Source of the DNA: Roseovarius amoyensis
Lineage (GTDB): Bacteria > Pseudomonadota > Alphaproteobacteria > Rhodobacterales > Rhodobacteraceae
Direction: 5' to 3'
NCBI RefSeq assembly: GCF_003260265.1
Contig: NZ_QITQ01000002.1
Location: 248,001 to 312,000 of the forward strand
Length of the DNA: 64,000 nt
Part shown: in pieces, positions 19,004 through 27,279 of the stretch
Position numbering within the stretch: position 1 is the stretch's first letter
Layout of the letters: the number at the start of each line of letters is the position of its first letter
Translations under genes and position numbers: made by a program
The notes under the pieces: generated by a model
The model's database searches: none
Seen by the model: only the letters and a program-made list of their open reading frames with translations
What the model was told of the DNA's origin: nothing

Positions 19004-19834
19004 TCAGTCGCAGTCTTGCGCCGTGGCCTCCCATTCCTCGATGATCTCGACGGCCTGTTGCGCCGTTTCGACAAAGCGGAAAAGATCCAGATCCTTGGCC
19101 GAGATCGTGCCGGCTTCGACCAGCGCATCCCAGTTGATGATGCGGCGCCAGAATTCCTCGCCAAACAGCAGGAAAGGCACCCGCTTCATCCGGTCGGTCT
19201 GAATCAGCGTCAGCGCCTCGAACGTCTCGTCCAGCGTTCCGAAACCGCCGGGAAAAACGCAGACCGCCCGCGCGCGCATCAGGAAGTGCATCTTGCGGAT
19301 GGCGAAATAGTGAAAGTTGAAGCAGAGCCCCGGCGTCACATACTCGTTGGGCGCCTGTTCATGTGGCAGCACGATGTTGAAACCGATGGTGGCGCCGCCA
19401 GCCTCGGCTGCGCCGCGATTGCCGGCCTCCATCACGCCGGGGCCGCCGCCGGTGGCGATGACATAGTCCCTGCCGTAGCTTTCGATGGATTTCGTCGTCA
19501 TCAGCCGTGCGAATTCGCGTGCTTCGTCGTAATACCGCGACAGATCCGCCAGCGTTTCGGTGCGTGCCTCGTCGCGCCCTTGGGATTCGCGAATGCGCGA
19601 GCCGCCGAACAGCACCACGGTACCTTCGATGCCGCGTTCGTTCAGGATCATCTCGGGTTTCAGCAGTTCAAGCTGCAGCCGTACCGGGCGCAGTTCGTCC
19701 CGGCACAGGAAATCGTCGTCGGCAAAGGCCAGTCGATAGGCGGGCGCACGCGTCTGTGGCGTGTCGGGCACCTGTTCGGCGGTACTGCGGTCTGCCTGGG
19801 CATCGCGAAACTGGCTGTTGCGGTCTTCTTGCAT
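19004..19834 (-). CDS. LOG-family protein (Rossmann-fold nucleotide monophosphate nucleosidase type)
   Basis: A 276-residue protein with the LOG signature: VVLFGGSRI, TGGGPGVMEAGNRGA and PGGFGTLDETFEAL. LOG enzymes hydrolyse the N-glycosidic bond of nucleoside 5'-monophosphates, including cytokinin ribotides in plants and some bacteria. The exact substrate is unknown. The first 50 or so residues (MQEDRNSQFRDAQADR onward) are polar and variable. The frame is open to 20134, but the ATG at 19834 with an AGGGAAG site upstream gives a plausible start. It converges on apt and diverges from the dehydratase gene with 76 bp between starts. Confidence 0.87.
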   Translation of the reverse strand: MQEDRNSQFRDAQADRSTAEQVPDTPQTRAPAYRLAFADDDFLCRDELRPVRLQLELLKPEMILNERGIEGTVVLFGGSRIRESQGRDEARTETLADLSRYYDEAREFARLMTTKSIESYGRDYVIATGGGPGVMEAGNRGAAEAGGATIGFNIVLPHEQAPNEYVTPGLCFNFHYFAIRKMHFLMRARAVCVFPGGFGTLDETFEALTLIQTDRMKRVPFLLFGEEFWRRIINWDALVEAGTISAKDLDLFRFVETAQQAVEIIEEWEATAQDCD

Positions 19835-19910
19835 GGCGCAAAACTTCCCTGCTTGGGTCTGTCTGCCAGCCAGTATAGGCTTCGCCCGGATTTTACCAGC
19901 GGGGGCAAGC

Positions 19911-20831
19911 ATGATGGATTGGCAGGCCGAAATCGAGGCGGCGCAGGCGCGTATTTCCCCGTATGTGCGCCGTACCCCGGTGATGGAGGTCGCAGGCCTT
20001 GGCCGGTCCGACGCGGTGACGGTAAAGCTGGAACAGACGCAGCTGACCGGCAGCTTCAAGGTGCGCGGCGCGTTCAACACGCTCTTGTCGCAGCCGGTGC
20101 CGGCGGCGGGGCTGGTGGCGGCCTCGGGCGGCAATCACGGTGCTGCGGTGGCCCATGCGGGGGCGCGGCTGGGCCACCGGGCGCGTATCTTCGTGCCCGA
20201 GATGGCGGGACCGACCAAGATCGGGCTGATCGAGCGGTTGGGCGCCGATCTGACGGTTGTATCGGGCGCCTATGCCAATGCGCTGGAGGCCGCGCGCACA
20301 TACGAGGCCGAGACCGGAGCGATGCAGATACACGCCTATGACGCGCCCGGCACCGTGATCGGGCAGGGCACCTGCATGGCCGAGTGGGAGGATCAGCGAC
20401 TGGACGCCGACACGGTGCTGATCGCGGTGGGCGGCGGCGGGCTGATCGCGGGGGCGCTGGCGTGGCTGCAGGGCCGGCGCAAGGTGGTGGCGGTCGAACC
20501 CGAGCAGGCGCCGACGCTGAATGCCGCGCTGGCCGCGGGCGCGCCGGTAGATGTCGAGGTATCAGGCGTGGCCGCCAATGCGCTGGGCGCGCGGCGGATC
20601 GGCAATATCTGCCTGGGGCTGGTGCAGAACCACCTGGGACAGAGTGTGCTGGTGTCCGACGACGCCATCACCGCCGCACAACAGGCGCTGTGGCGCGAAC
20701 TGCGGCAGTTGGTAGAGCCGGCGGGCGCAGCGGCACTGGCGGCACTGATGTCGGGCGCCTATGTGCCGGAGCCGGGCGAGAAGGTGGCGGTGCTGATCTG
20801 CGGCGGCAACATCGCGCCGGAGCCGTTCTGA
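19911..20831 (+). CDS. PLP-dependent threonine/serine dehydratase-like enzyme
   Basis: A 306-residue fold-type II PLP enzyme. K50 in GSFKVRGA is the cofactor lysine, ASGGNHGAAVA binds substrate, the phosphate-binding glycine loop is AVGGGGLIAGA, and the C-terminal CGGNIAP motif lies near the PLP nitrogen. Members act as threonine dehydratase, serine racemase or hydroxyaspartate ammonia-lyase. There is no C-terminal regulatory (ACT-like) domain, so this is a catabolic or specialised form rather than feedback-regulated IlvA. Two adjacent ATGs (19911, 19914) compete as start. Confidence 0.88.
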   Translation: MMDWQAEIEAAQARISPYVRRTPVMEVAGLGRSDAVTVKLEQTQLTGSFKVRGAFNTLLSQPVPAAGLVAASGGNHGAAVAHAGARLGHRARIFVPEMAGPTKIGLIERLGADLTVVSGAYANALEAARTYEAETGAMQIHAYDAPGTVIGQGTCMAEWEDQRLDADTVLIAVGGGGLIAGALAWLQGRRKVVAVEPEQAPTLNAALAAGAPVDVEVSGVAANALGARRIGNICLGLVQNHLGQSVLVSDDAITAAQQALWRELRQLVEPAGAAALAALMSGAYVPEPGEKVAVLICGGNIAPEPF

Positions 20832-20971
20832 TCCGCCTTCAGGGCAATCTGTCTTGCAACAGCCGGCTCGGGTCGCAATCCAACCCGGCGTCGCCGCATT
20901 GCAGTGTGCGCCCGGCGGCCTTATAGGCGACGGACAACACGATCCAATGACAGACCGGGGAAACGTCAACA

Positions 20972-21799
20972 ATGTCCAACGCCGATTTGCAGACCGCCAT
21001 CGAAGCCGCCTGGGAGGCGCGCGACACCATCACCCCCGCCACCGGCGGCGAAACCCGCCAGGCGATCGAGGCGACGCTCAATGCGCTCGATACCGGCCAC
21101 CTGCGCGTGGCCGAACGGCGCGACAATGGCGATTGGCATGTCAACCAGTGGGCCAAAAAGGCGGTGTTGCTGGGCTTTCGTCTGAACGACATGACCACCC
21201 AGGATGGCGGCCCGCAGGGTGGCCACTGGTGGGACAAGGTCGATTCCAAGTTCAAGGGCTGGGGCGAAAGCGAATGGCGCGAGGCAGGGTTCCGTGCGGT
21301 GCCCAACTGTGTTGTTCGCCGCTCGGCCTATATCGCGCCGGGGGTGGTGCTGATGCCCAGCTTCGTCAACCTCGGTGCCTATGTCGACGAGGGCACGATG
21401 GTCGATACCTGGGCGACGGTCGGGTCCTGCGCGCAGATCGGCAAGGGCGTGCACCTGTCGGGCGGTGTCGGTATCGGCGGGGTGCTGGAACCGATGCAGG
21501 CCGGCCCGACGATCATTGAGGACAACTGCTTTATCGGTGCGCGTTCCGAGGTGGTCGAGGGCTGCATCGTGCGTGAAGGCTCGGTGCTGGGTATGGGCGT
21601 CTATATCGGCCGCTCGACCAAGATCGTCGACCGCGAGACCGGCGAAGTGACCTATGGCGAGGTGCCGCCCTATTCGGTGGTGGTCTCGGGGTCGATGCCG
21701 ACGAAAAACAACCTCAACCTCTACTGCGCGGTGATCGTCAAGCGGGTGGACGCCAGAACCCGCTCCAAGACTGGCATCAACGAGCTGCTGCGTGACTGA
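20972..21799 (+). CDS. dapD: 2,3,4,5-tetrahydropyridine-2,6-dicarboxylate N-succinyltransferase
   Basis: Succinyl-CoA-dependent step of the succinylase branch of lysine and diaminopimelate synthesis. The 275-residue protein has an N-terminal helical domain and a left-handed beta-helix with hexapeptide repeats (from [18 protein letters not shown] through [14 protein letters not shown]). It also has the [11 protein letters not shown] and [22 protein letters not shown] segments that mark DapD. dapE, the desuccinylase, lies at 27280 and dapA at 37798, on the same strand. A small gene overlaps its end by 8 bases. Confidence 0.96.
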   Translation: MSNADLQTAIEAAWEARDTITPATGGETRQAIEATLNALDTGHLRVAERRDNGDWHVNQWAKKAVLLGFRLNDMTTQDGGPQGGHWWDKVDSKFKGWGESEWREAGFRAVPNCVVRRSAYIAPGVVLMPSFVNLGAYVDEGTMVDTWATVGSCAQIGKGVHLSGGVGIGGVLEPMQAGPTIIEDNCFIGARSEVVEGCIVREGSVLGMGVYIGRSTKIVDRETGEVTYGEVPPYSVVVSGSMPTKNNLNLYCAVIVKRVDARTRSKTGINELLRD

Positions 21800-22127
21800 C
21801 GACACAGGCGGCAAGCGCGCCCGCCACCAGATCTATACCCTGCTGGTCGAGGTCGGACGCAAGACGGGCGACGGGCTGCCCAAGGGTGCCACGGGTGCCG
21901 CGCTGATGGTCTATGCCAGCGGCGTGAACGAGGCCGAGGCGGTGAACGAAACCGTCGTCACGCTGCGTCGCGCCGACATGGCCCCGCTTGATGTCACAAG
22001 TTATGGCACGGCCGAAGAGCGCGAGGCCGAGGGCCATGACATCGCGGAGGACGAGCGCGCGCTGATGGCCCGCGCGCTTGATGACAACGCGGTGGTGGTG
22101 GCACAGGTGACGCCGTTTTACGACTGA
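21792..22127 (+). CDS. Small protein coupled to dapD, function unknown
   Basis: A 111-residue soluble protein starting at a GTG (21792) that overlaps the dapD stop by 8 bases, so it is probably translated from the dapD message. It has [37 protein letters not shown] near the start and [11 protein letters not shown] at the end. No known catalytic motif, membrane segment or signal is visible. The tight overlap suggests a role tied to dapD expression or diaminopimelate metabolism, which is inference. It ends the contiguous dap run before the RTX gene. Confidence 0.75.
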   Translation: MTDDTGGKRARHQIYTLLVEVGRKTGDGLPKGATGAALMVYASGVNEAEAVNETVVTLRRADMAPLDVTSYGTAEEREAEGHDIAEDERALMARALDDNAVVVAQVTPFYD

Positions 22128-22189
22128 CGGCGGACGCGCCGACAGGCCCTGGCCGACCCCCGGATTAGCCATTTTCCGCGATTTAGTGT

Positions 22190-22206
22190 ATGAATTGAGC
22201 ATTCAT
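22190..22206. promoter_or_regulatory. Short inverted repeat upstream of the first RTX gene
   Basis: ATGAAT and ATTCAT arms flank 5 bases in an AT-rich patch about 25-40 bp before the RTX start. The sequence ATGAATTG within it also occurs at the palindromic promoter of the second RTX gene (38889-38896). The repeat is seen directly; a shared regulator is speculation. Confidence 0.25.
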
Positions 22207-22228
22207 TTCATGCGCGGGGGGGCTTGAG

Positions 22229-24322
22229 ATGTCGGTGCCGGAGTGGGAAGTCACGCCATTGGGCGGGGAGATACTGGTCAATACGACGACGGGATCAGGC
22301 CAGGATAACCAGGTGATCACGACGCTGGCTGGTGGCGGTTTTGTAATCACCTGGACGGACAACAGCGCGACCGGCGGGGATACATCCCTCTCGGCCGTGC
22401 GCGCCCAGGTCTTCGCTGCTGACGGTACGCCGGTCGGCACCGAGATACTGGTCAATTCGACAACACAGGACCGTCAGCAGACCCAGCAAATCATCGCCCT
22501 CGACGGTGGCGGATTTGTCATCACCTGGCAGGATTGGCACGTCGGTGGCGGCGACATCCGCGCGCAGGTGTTCACCGCCAACGGCACGGCGGTTGGCGGG
22601 GAGATACTGGTCAATTCGACAACGCTGGACAACCAGTGGGGTCCGCAGATCACCGCGCTGAACGGGGGCGGTTTTGCGGTTTCCTGGACCGACTGGAGCA
22701 GCGGTGACCAGGACGTCCGCGCGCAGGTTTTCGCCGCAGATGGCACGCCGGTGGGCGGGGAGGTCCTGGTCAACACGACGACGACAGGCAGTCAGGGCTC
22801 ACAGCAAGAGATCACGGCGCTGGCGGGCGGCGGTTTTGTGATCACCTGGCAGGACAGCAGCGAAACCGGCGGGGATACATCTGATACCGCCGTGCGCGCA
22901 CAGGTCATTGCCGCTGATGGCACGCCGGTTGGTGGGGAGGTTCTGGTCAACACGACGACGACAGACATCCAGTTCAACCCGAATATCGCGCCGCTCGCGG
23001 GGGGCGGCTTCGTGATCATATGGGAGGACCAGAGCAGCGATCTGGCGGATATCCGCGCGCAGGTATTCGCGGCGGACGGCACGCCGGTTGGTTCGGAATT
23101 CCTGGTCAATGCGACAACGGTGCTACAACAGTGGAATCCGCAGATTACGGCGCTTGAGGGCGGTGGCTTTGTGGTCACCTGGCAGGATAGCAGCTTCACC
23201 GGCGGCGATACATCTTCGCCGGGCGTGCGCGCGCAGGTCTTCACGGCCGATGGCACGCCGGTTGGCGGAGAGTTGCAGGTTAACACAACCACGACTGGCG
23301 GCCAGGGCACACAGCAGATCACCGCGCTGGAGGGCGGCGGCTTTGTCATAACCTGGCAGGACTTGAGCGAGACCGGCGGCGACACATCGGGTGCAGCCAT
23401 CCGCGCGCAGGTGTTCGCGGCCGACGGGACGCCGATTGGTGATGAATTGCTGGTCAACACGACGACGTCGGGTACCCAGGCCTATCCGGAAGTCACGGCG
23501 CTTGCAGGCGGGGGTTTCACGATCACCTGGACCGACGCGAGCAGCGGCGACACCGACATCCGCGCGCAGGTCTTCGAGGTGATCGATGGCAGCGTCAACG
23601 CCGCACCCGAAGCCAGCGGCAACGACGCCATCGCCGCGCCCGGGACGAGCATCCCGCTGTCGGTGCTCTTTGACTGGTCGGATGCCGACGGCATCGAGGA
23701 CATCGCCGCCTTTCTGGTGCGCGACGCCGATCTCGGCGGCGGTTATCTGACCTTGAACGGGGTACCGGTGGCCGAAGGCACCATCCTGGGCCCGATTTTG
23801 ATCGAGGATATCGACGACTGGGCCTTTGTCCCCCGCGGCTTTGGCGACAACACCGTCGACTTTCTGGTCATCGACGCCGATGGCGCGCAGAGCGTTCCGG
23901 TCAGTGCGACGGTGACGACAAGCTGGTTCTTCGGGTTGAACGGAGGCGCGGATAATGACCTCATATTTGGGGGAAGCGGCAACGACAGCATGAACGGAAA
24001 CGGCGGCAACGACACCCTTTTGGGCGGGGCCGGAAACGACACCCTTAGGGGAGGGCCGGGCGACGATATCGCGAGCGGAGGCGCGGGCGCCGACGTTTTC
24101 GTTTTCGAGATGGGCGACGGCACCATGCGCATCACCGATTTCGAGGCGGGCGTCGACAGGCTGGCCATCGCGGGCCTGCGGGACGGGTTTACAGTGGCGG
24201 ACCTTCTGCCCTTTGTTTCGCAGGATGGCGATGACGTGGTGATTGCCTCGGGCGGTCTGGAGATCCGGTTCGAGGATACGCTGCTGCCCGACCTCAGCGC
24301 CAGCGACGTGGTCTTCGTCTGA
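22229..24322 (+). CDS. Large exported repeat protein with C-terminal RTX (hemolysin-type calcium-binding) tail
   Basis: A 697-residue acidic protein without a Sec signal, as expected for a type I secretion substrate. From residue 7 to about 452 it carries eight repeats of about 52-61 residues with the core GGGFVITW...D and RAQVFAADGTPVG. About 455-560 is a cadherin-like domain (NAAPEASGNDAI... with DWSDADGIEDIAAF). About 570-620 holds the RTX nonapeptides GGxGxD (GGSGNDSMN, GGAGNDTLRGG). The last 75 residues form a terminal module shared with the protein at 38948. The ATG at 22229 follows a GAG-containing purine stretch. Function is probably surface or extracellular binding. No type I transporter genes lie in this window. 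Confidence 0.9.
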   Translation: MSVPEWEVTPLGGEILVNTTTGSGQDNQVITTLAGGGFVITWTDNSATGGDTSLSAVRAQVFAADGTPVGTEILVNSTTQDRQQTQQIIALDGGGFVITWQDWHVGGGDIRAQVFTANGTAVGGEILVNSTTLDNQWGPQITALNGGGFAVSWTDWSSGDQDVRAQVFAADGTPVGGEVLVNTTTTGSQGSQQEITALAGGGFVITWQDSSETGGDTSDTAVRAQVIAADGTPVGGEVLVNTTTTDIQFNPNIAPLAGGGFVIIWEDQSSDLADIRAQVFAADGTPVGSEFLVNATTVLQQWNPQITALEGGGFVVTWQDSSFTGGDTSSPGVRAQVFTADGTPVGGELQVNTTTTGGQGTQQITALEGGGFVITWQDLSETGGDTSGAAIRAQVFAADGTPIGDELLVNTTTSGTQAYPEVTALAGGGFTITWTDASSGDTDIRAQVFEVIDGSVNAAPEASGNDAIAAPGTSIPLSVLFDWSDADGIEDIAAFLVRDADLGGGYLTLNGVPVAEGTILGPILIEDIDDWAFVPRGFGDNTVDFLVIDADGAQSVPVSATVTTSWFFGLNGGADNDLIFGGSGNDSMNGNGGNDTLLGGAGNDTLRGGPGDDIASGGAGADVFVFEMGDGTMRITDFEAGVDRLAIAGLRDGFTVADLLPFVSQDGDDVVIASGGLEIRFEDTLLPDLSASDVVFV
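22247..23590 (+). repeat. Eight tandem protein repeats within the first RTX gene
   Basis: Units of about 155-185 bp encode the cycle VGGE(I/V)LVNTTT, then Q..PQITALAGGGFVITWQD, then (GGDTS...)VRAQVFAADGTP. Four units carry the longer GGDTS loop and four the shorter form, in the order long, short, short, long, short, long, long, short. Copies are diverged at DNA level. The periodicity and GGGF(V)ITW strands suggest a beta-propeller or beta-helix, which is inference. Confidence 0.85.
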
Positions 24323-24330
24323 GACTGGCA

Positions 24331-24367
24331 GAACGGGCGCTTGGCGGGCGTGTTACGCCGCCCGTTC
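24331..24367. terminator. Hairpin between the convergent RTX and Hint genes
   Basis: Arms GAACGGGCG (24331-24339) and CGCCCGTTC (24359-24367) pair perfectly, with a further inner GGCG/CGCC pairing. It starts 9 bases after the RTX stop and covers the last codons of the opposite-strand Hint gene, so it could end both transcripts. No clear T-run follows. Confidence 0.5.
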
Positions 24368-25426
24368 CGCGGCCAGGGTTACCGCCTCGAAAGGCTTGAG
24401 AACCGGCCAGGCCGGCTGGGCGTGCTCGGGCAGGCGCGCGCGCTCGAAGCCGGCCAGCACGCTGGCGGCCAGGTCATCGGGCTTGCGCCGGATCCGCCCG
24501 ATAAAGAGGCTGGCAAGCGCACAACCCGCTGCCGTCACCGTTTCGTGCCCCGGCAGCAGCAGCTGGTAGTAGCAGACGGTTTCAGGCCCGTTGGCCCATC
24601 GCGCGGCGACGTTGTTGACCAGGTGCCGTGCGGGTACCAGCACGGCCTCGCTTCCGAACATGTACTCGACCTGCGAGCCGCGCATCACTAGTTTCTGGCA
24701 GGGGGCGACCACGATGTCGCGGCGCAGCCCAAAATAGCCGGCGCGCAGGCGGATCGGGCGGAAACTCCCGCGCGCGGGCACGGTGCGGCGCACCACCTGC
24801 AGCACCGGCACCCCTTCGCCGGTATCGGTCAGCACTACGTCGCCACGGCGGATCCGGCTGACTGGTTTTTCACCCAGATGCGTCATCACCGGCGTCTGTG
24901 CCGTCAGTCCCGGCATCGGGCCGACCGGTTCGACCCGGTCGGAAATGGCGGCAAAGATCACCTCGGTGTCCATCTCGCGGCGGCCGGGGTGGCACATGAT
25001 CGCCTGCAGGTCGTCCACCGCCATGGGCCGTGCGGCGGGCAGGGTGACGGAGTGGGTGTGCCCGGGATGCGTTCGCTCGATGGTCAGACGACCGTATCTG
25101 GCGGGACCATCCCAGCTATAGCTGAGGCGCACGATGTCGGTGCGGTCCTCATAGGGGCAGGGCAGGACGGTGCTGCGGGGGTCATTGCCCTGGGCCTCGA
25201 CCATCACGACGCTGCCGCCGGGCAGGGCCTGTAGCGAAAAGCGCCCCGGCCATGGATGCGCGCGCTCGAACGCCAGCAGGGTCTGCGGACGGTTTCCCGG
25301 TGCCAGCCGAGCCTCGAGCATCAGCGTGCCGCGCGGCAACAGGGTGCCGGGATGTACCACGCCGCCCGCAGAGGCGCCGGGCGAAAACCAGCCGCCGCCG
25401 CAGTCGGTTACGCCGAGCCAGGCCAC
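24353..25426 (-). CDS. Hint-type protein with degenerate autoprocessing motif
   Basis: A 357-residue protein beginning at a GTG (25426) two bases after the stop of the upstream Hint gene, so it is translationally coupled to it. Residues 1-170 contain alternating beta strands (GTLLPRGTLMLEARL, GRFSLQALPGGSVVMVEAQ, LRLSYSWDGP-like) recalling a concanavalin A-like jelly roll. Residues about 173-320 follow the Hint_2 pattern (PVSRIRRGDVVLTDTGEGVPVLQVV, FRPIRLRAGYFGLRRD, VLVPARHLV). The start of that domain reads GLTAQTPV where an autoprocessing Hint has Cys-Phe, and VAPCQKL replaces the usual SPxHR. Cleavage therefore seems lost. A longer in-frame reading to 25543 exists but overlaps the upstream gene. 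Confidence 0.78.
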   Translation of the reverse strand: MAWLGVTDCGGGWFSPGASAGGVVHPGTLLPRGTLMLEARLAPGNRPQTLLAFERAHPWPGRFSLQALPGGSVVMVEAQGNDPRSTVLPCPYEDRTDIVRLSYSWDGPARYGRLTIERTHPGHTHSVTLPAARPMAVDDLQAIMCHPGRREMDTEVIFAAISDRVEPVGPMPGLTAQTPVMTHLGEKPVSRIRRGDVVLTDTGEGVPVLQVVRRTVPARGSFRPIRLRAGYFGLRRDIVVAPCQKLVMRGSQVEYMFGSEAVLVPARHLVNNVAARWANGPETVCYYQLLLPGHETVTAAGCALASLFIGRIRRKPDDLAASVLAGFERARLPEHAQPAWPVLKPFEAVTLAAERAA

Positions 25427-25428
25427 GC

Positions 25429-27003
25429 TCAGGCGGCCCCGCCGGTGGCCAGCAACCGCGCCTCGCGGCTTTTCAGCATCAGACGTGCGGCAGGACTGTA
25501 TCCGGCTCCGGTTTCGGGCTGAAGTTCGGGAAAGATCGAGCAAATTTCATCGACCATCCCGGCCTCGAAACTGCGGATGATCTGCGGTCCGGGCAGGAAG
25601 CTTTCGGTTTGCAGCCCCTCGGAATAGACCACTTGGTGCCGGTCAAAGAGAATGTGCACATAGTCCACCCATCCCCCCTCGACCCGGCAGATGCGGTCGC
25701 CATCGACAAGGTCACGCGCGGCGACCAGTACCTCGGGCTCGGCGAACAGCAGCTCGGCGCGCGGATCGCGGATCAGCACGCGGTGCAGCGGCGAGACCCA
25801 CAATTCGCCATGCTTGCCAAAACGCCCGGCGGCGATGCGGATGGGGGCGAACGCGCCCTCGGCCCGCACCTGGCGCCGGCCGATCCAGCGCAGCGGCTGC
25901 GGGCCGTCATCGCGGGTCAGCACCATGTCGCCGGGGCGCAGCGTTTCGATCGGTATTTCGCCGCCTGTCGTGCGGATGCGGGTGCCGGCAACGAAACAGG
26001 GAACGGAATCGACCGTGACATAGCCGGTGTCGGTGGTGCCCGTGGTGCTTTCGATCGTGTAGGTGAAGTTCACCGTTTCGGTGTCGCCGTCGCCGATGAC
26101 CGTCAGTGTGCCGTCGGGATTGACCTGTACCTGCTGGCCCGAGGGCAGGGTGACGGTATCGCCCGAGACCACCGCCTGCCCGTTGACATGGGTGATGGTC
26201 AATGTGCCGCCGGTGCTGTTGTCATCATTTGCCAGCACGTCGACGGTCTTTTCCCCGTCGGGATTGACCGACACGGTGTCGTCATTCGCGATCAGCGCGG
26301 TCTGCGCACTGTCGGCGGCGATGATCAGGGTGGAATCATAGTTGGCGTCCGAGACATCGGCGACGCCGATCTTGATGGTGTTTTCCTCGCCGGCGTTGAC
26401 CGGCACGGTCAGCGTCAGGGTAATGGTGATGCCGTCCATCTCGGTATTGAAGGCATCGTTAGTGTTGTCCTGAAAAAGGTTCTCGTTGCGGTCGTCGTTC
26501 AGGTTGCCGGGGTCGATGTCGCCATTGCCGACCGATATCTCGACGAATTCGCCATTGACCCATACGCCGACGAAATCCTGGAACACGCTGTCGGTGTATT
26601 CGGGGTATTCGTCGGACGCGAACACGATCTGCATGGTCAGCGTGTCGCCGGTCGGAACGAACGTCGCCTCGAGATATGAGGCGTCATAGGTGTTGGTGCC
26701 GGCCGCGGCGTTGAAGTCGGCATCGTTATTGGGGCCGCTGGAGTTGGAGGTGGTGCTGGCACTCTGGTTCGATTGCCAGGAATCATTGGTGAAGTAACGC
26801 AGGTCGCCGGTCGAAAACATCACCCCGGTATCCGAGGGCATCACGCCGGGTGCGATGCTGTCGCCATCCGAATAGATGCCCGAACTGTCGCGGTCACCGG
26901 TATAGGTGGCGCTGACAACCGTCACGCCATCGCCAAAGATCGTCTCCGCCATTTCGTCGGCGGAGGCGAACCTGTCTATGGGAAGTTCGACACCTGCAAC
27001 CAT
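25429..27003 (-). CDS. Choice-of-anchor L domain protein with Hint autoprocessing domain
   Basis: A 524-residue acidic protein. Residues about 5-232 match the choice-of-anchor L domain of extracellular proteins (FASDEYPEY and DSVFQDFVGVWVNG are its hallmarks). About 237-332 is a cadherin/Ig-like domain (ANDDTVSVNPDGEKTVDVLANDD). About 335-480 is a Hint_2 domain with C336 as likely nucleophile in PCFVAGTRI, the SPLHRVLI histidine, LLFAEPEVLVAARDLV and YVHILFDRHQVV. Hint domains cleave or transfer peptide bonds. There is no Sec signal. The ATG at 27003 follows GAGGAG. Coupled to the degenerate Hint gene downstream and convergent with the RTX gene. Confidence 0.88.
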   Translation of the reverse strand: MVAGVELPIDRFASADEMAETIFGDGVTVVSATYTGDRDSSGIYSDGDSIAPGVMPSDTGVMFSTGDLRYFTNDSWQSNQSASTTSNSSGPNNDADFNAAAGTNTYDASYLEATFVPTGDTLTMQIVFASDEYPEYTDSVFQDFVGVWVNGEFVEISVGNGDIDPGNLNDDRNENLFQDNTNDAFNTEMDGITITLTLTVPVNAGEENTIKIGVADVSDANYDSTLIIAADSAQTALIANDDTVSVNPDGEKTVDVLANDDNSTGGTLTITHVNGQAVVSGDTVTLPSGQQVQVNPDGTLTVIGDGDTETVNFTYTIESTTGTTDTGYVTVDSVPCFVAGTRIRTTGGEIPIETLRPGDMVLTRDDGPQPLRWIGRRQVRAEGAFAPIRIAAGRFGKHGELWVSPLHRVLIRDPRAELLFAEPEVLVAARDLVDGDRICRVEGGWVDYVHILFDRHQVVYSEGLQTESFLPGPQIIRSFEAGMVDEICSIFPELQPETGAGYSPAARLMLKSREARLLATGGAA

Positions 27004-27279
27004 GCCCGCTCGCTCCTCATATGTTTCGCGGTCACCGCAAGACATACGGACGGGCGCGCCTGTCGCGTCCGAACGAATGGGATCTGATCTGTGCCAGTCC
27101 TGTTGACAGGTTGTTTACGCCCTGCCAGTTCCTGCCGTGCCTCGTTTTTTATGACTAAGGCGCTAGCAGATTTGCCCTTGATTGTTAAGCCTTATTCACA
27201 GCCCCGGCGAAACCCGATAGACCCTGTGGCCAAGGAACACAGGCCGAGATTTCGTCAAAAACCCCGTAAGAGGAACCCG

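Noticed and set aside
22247..23590. Regular repeats considered as CRISPR or satellite DNA
   Set aside because: The periodicity is in the protein reading frame, copies are diverged, and there are no short identical repeats with unique spacers.
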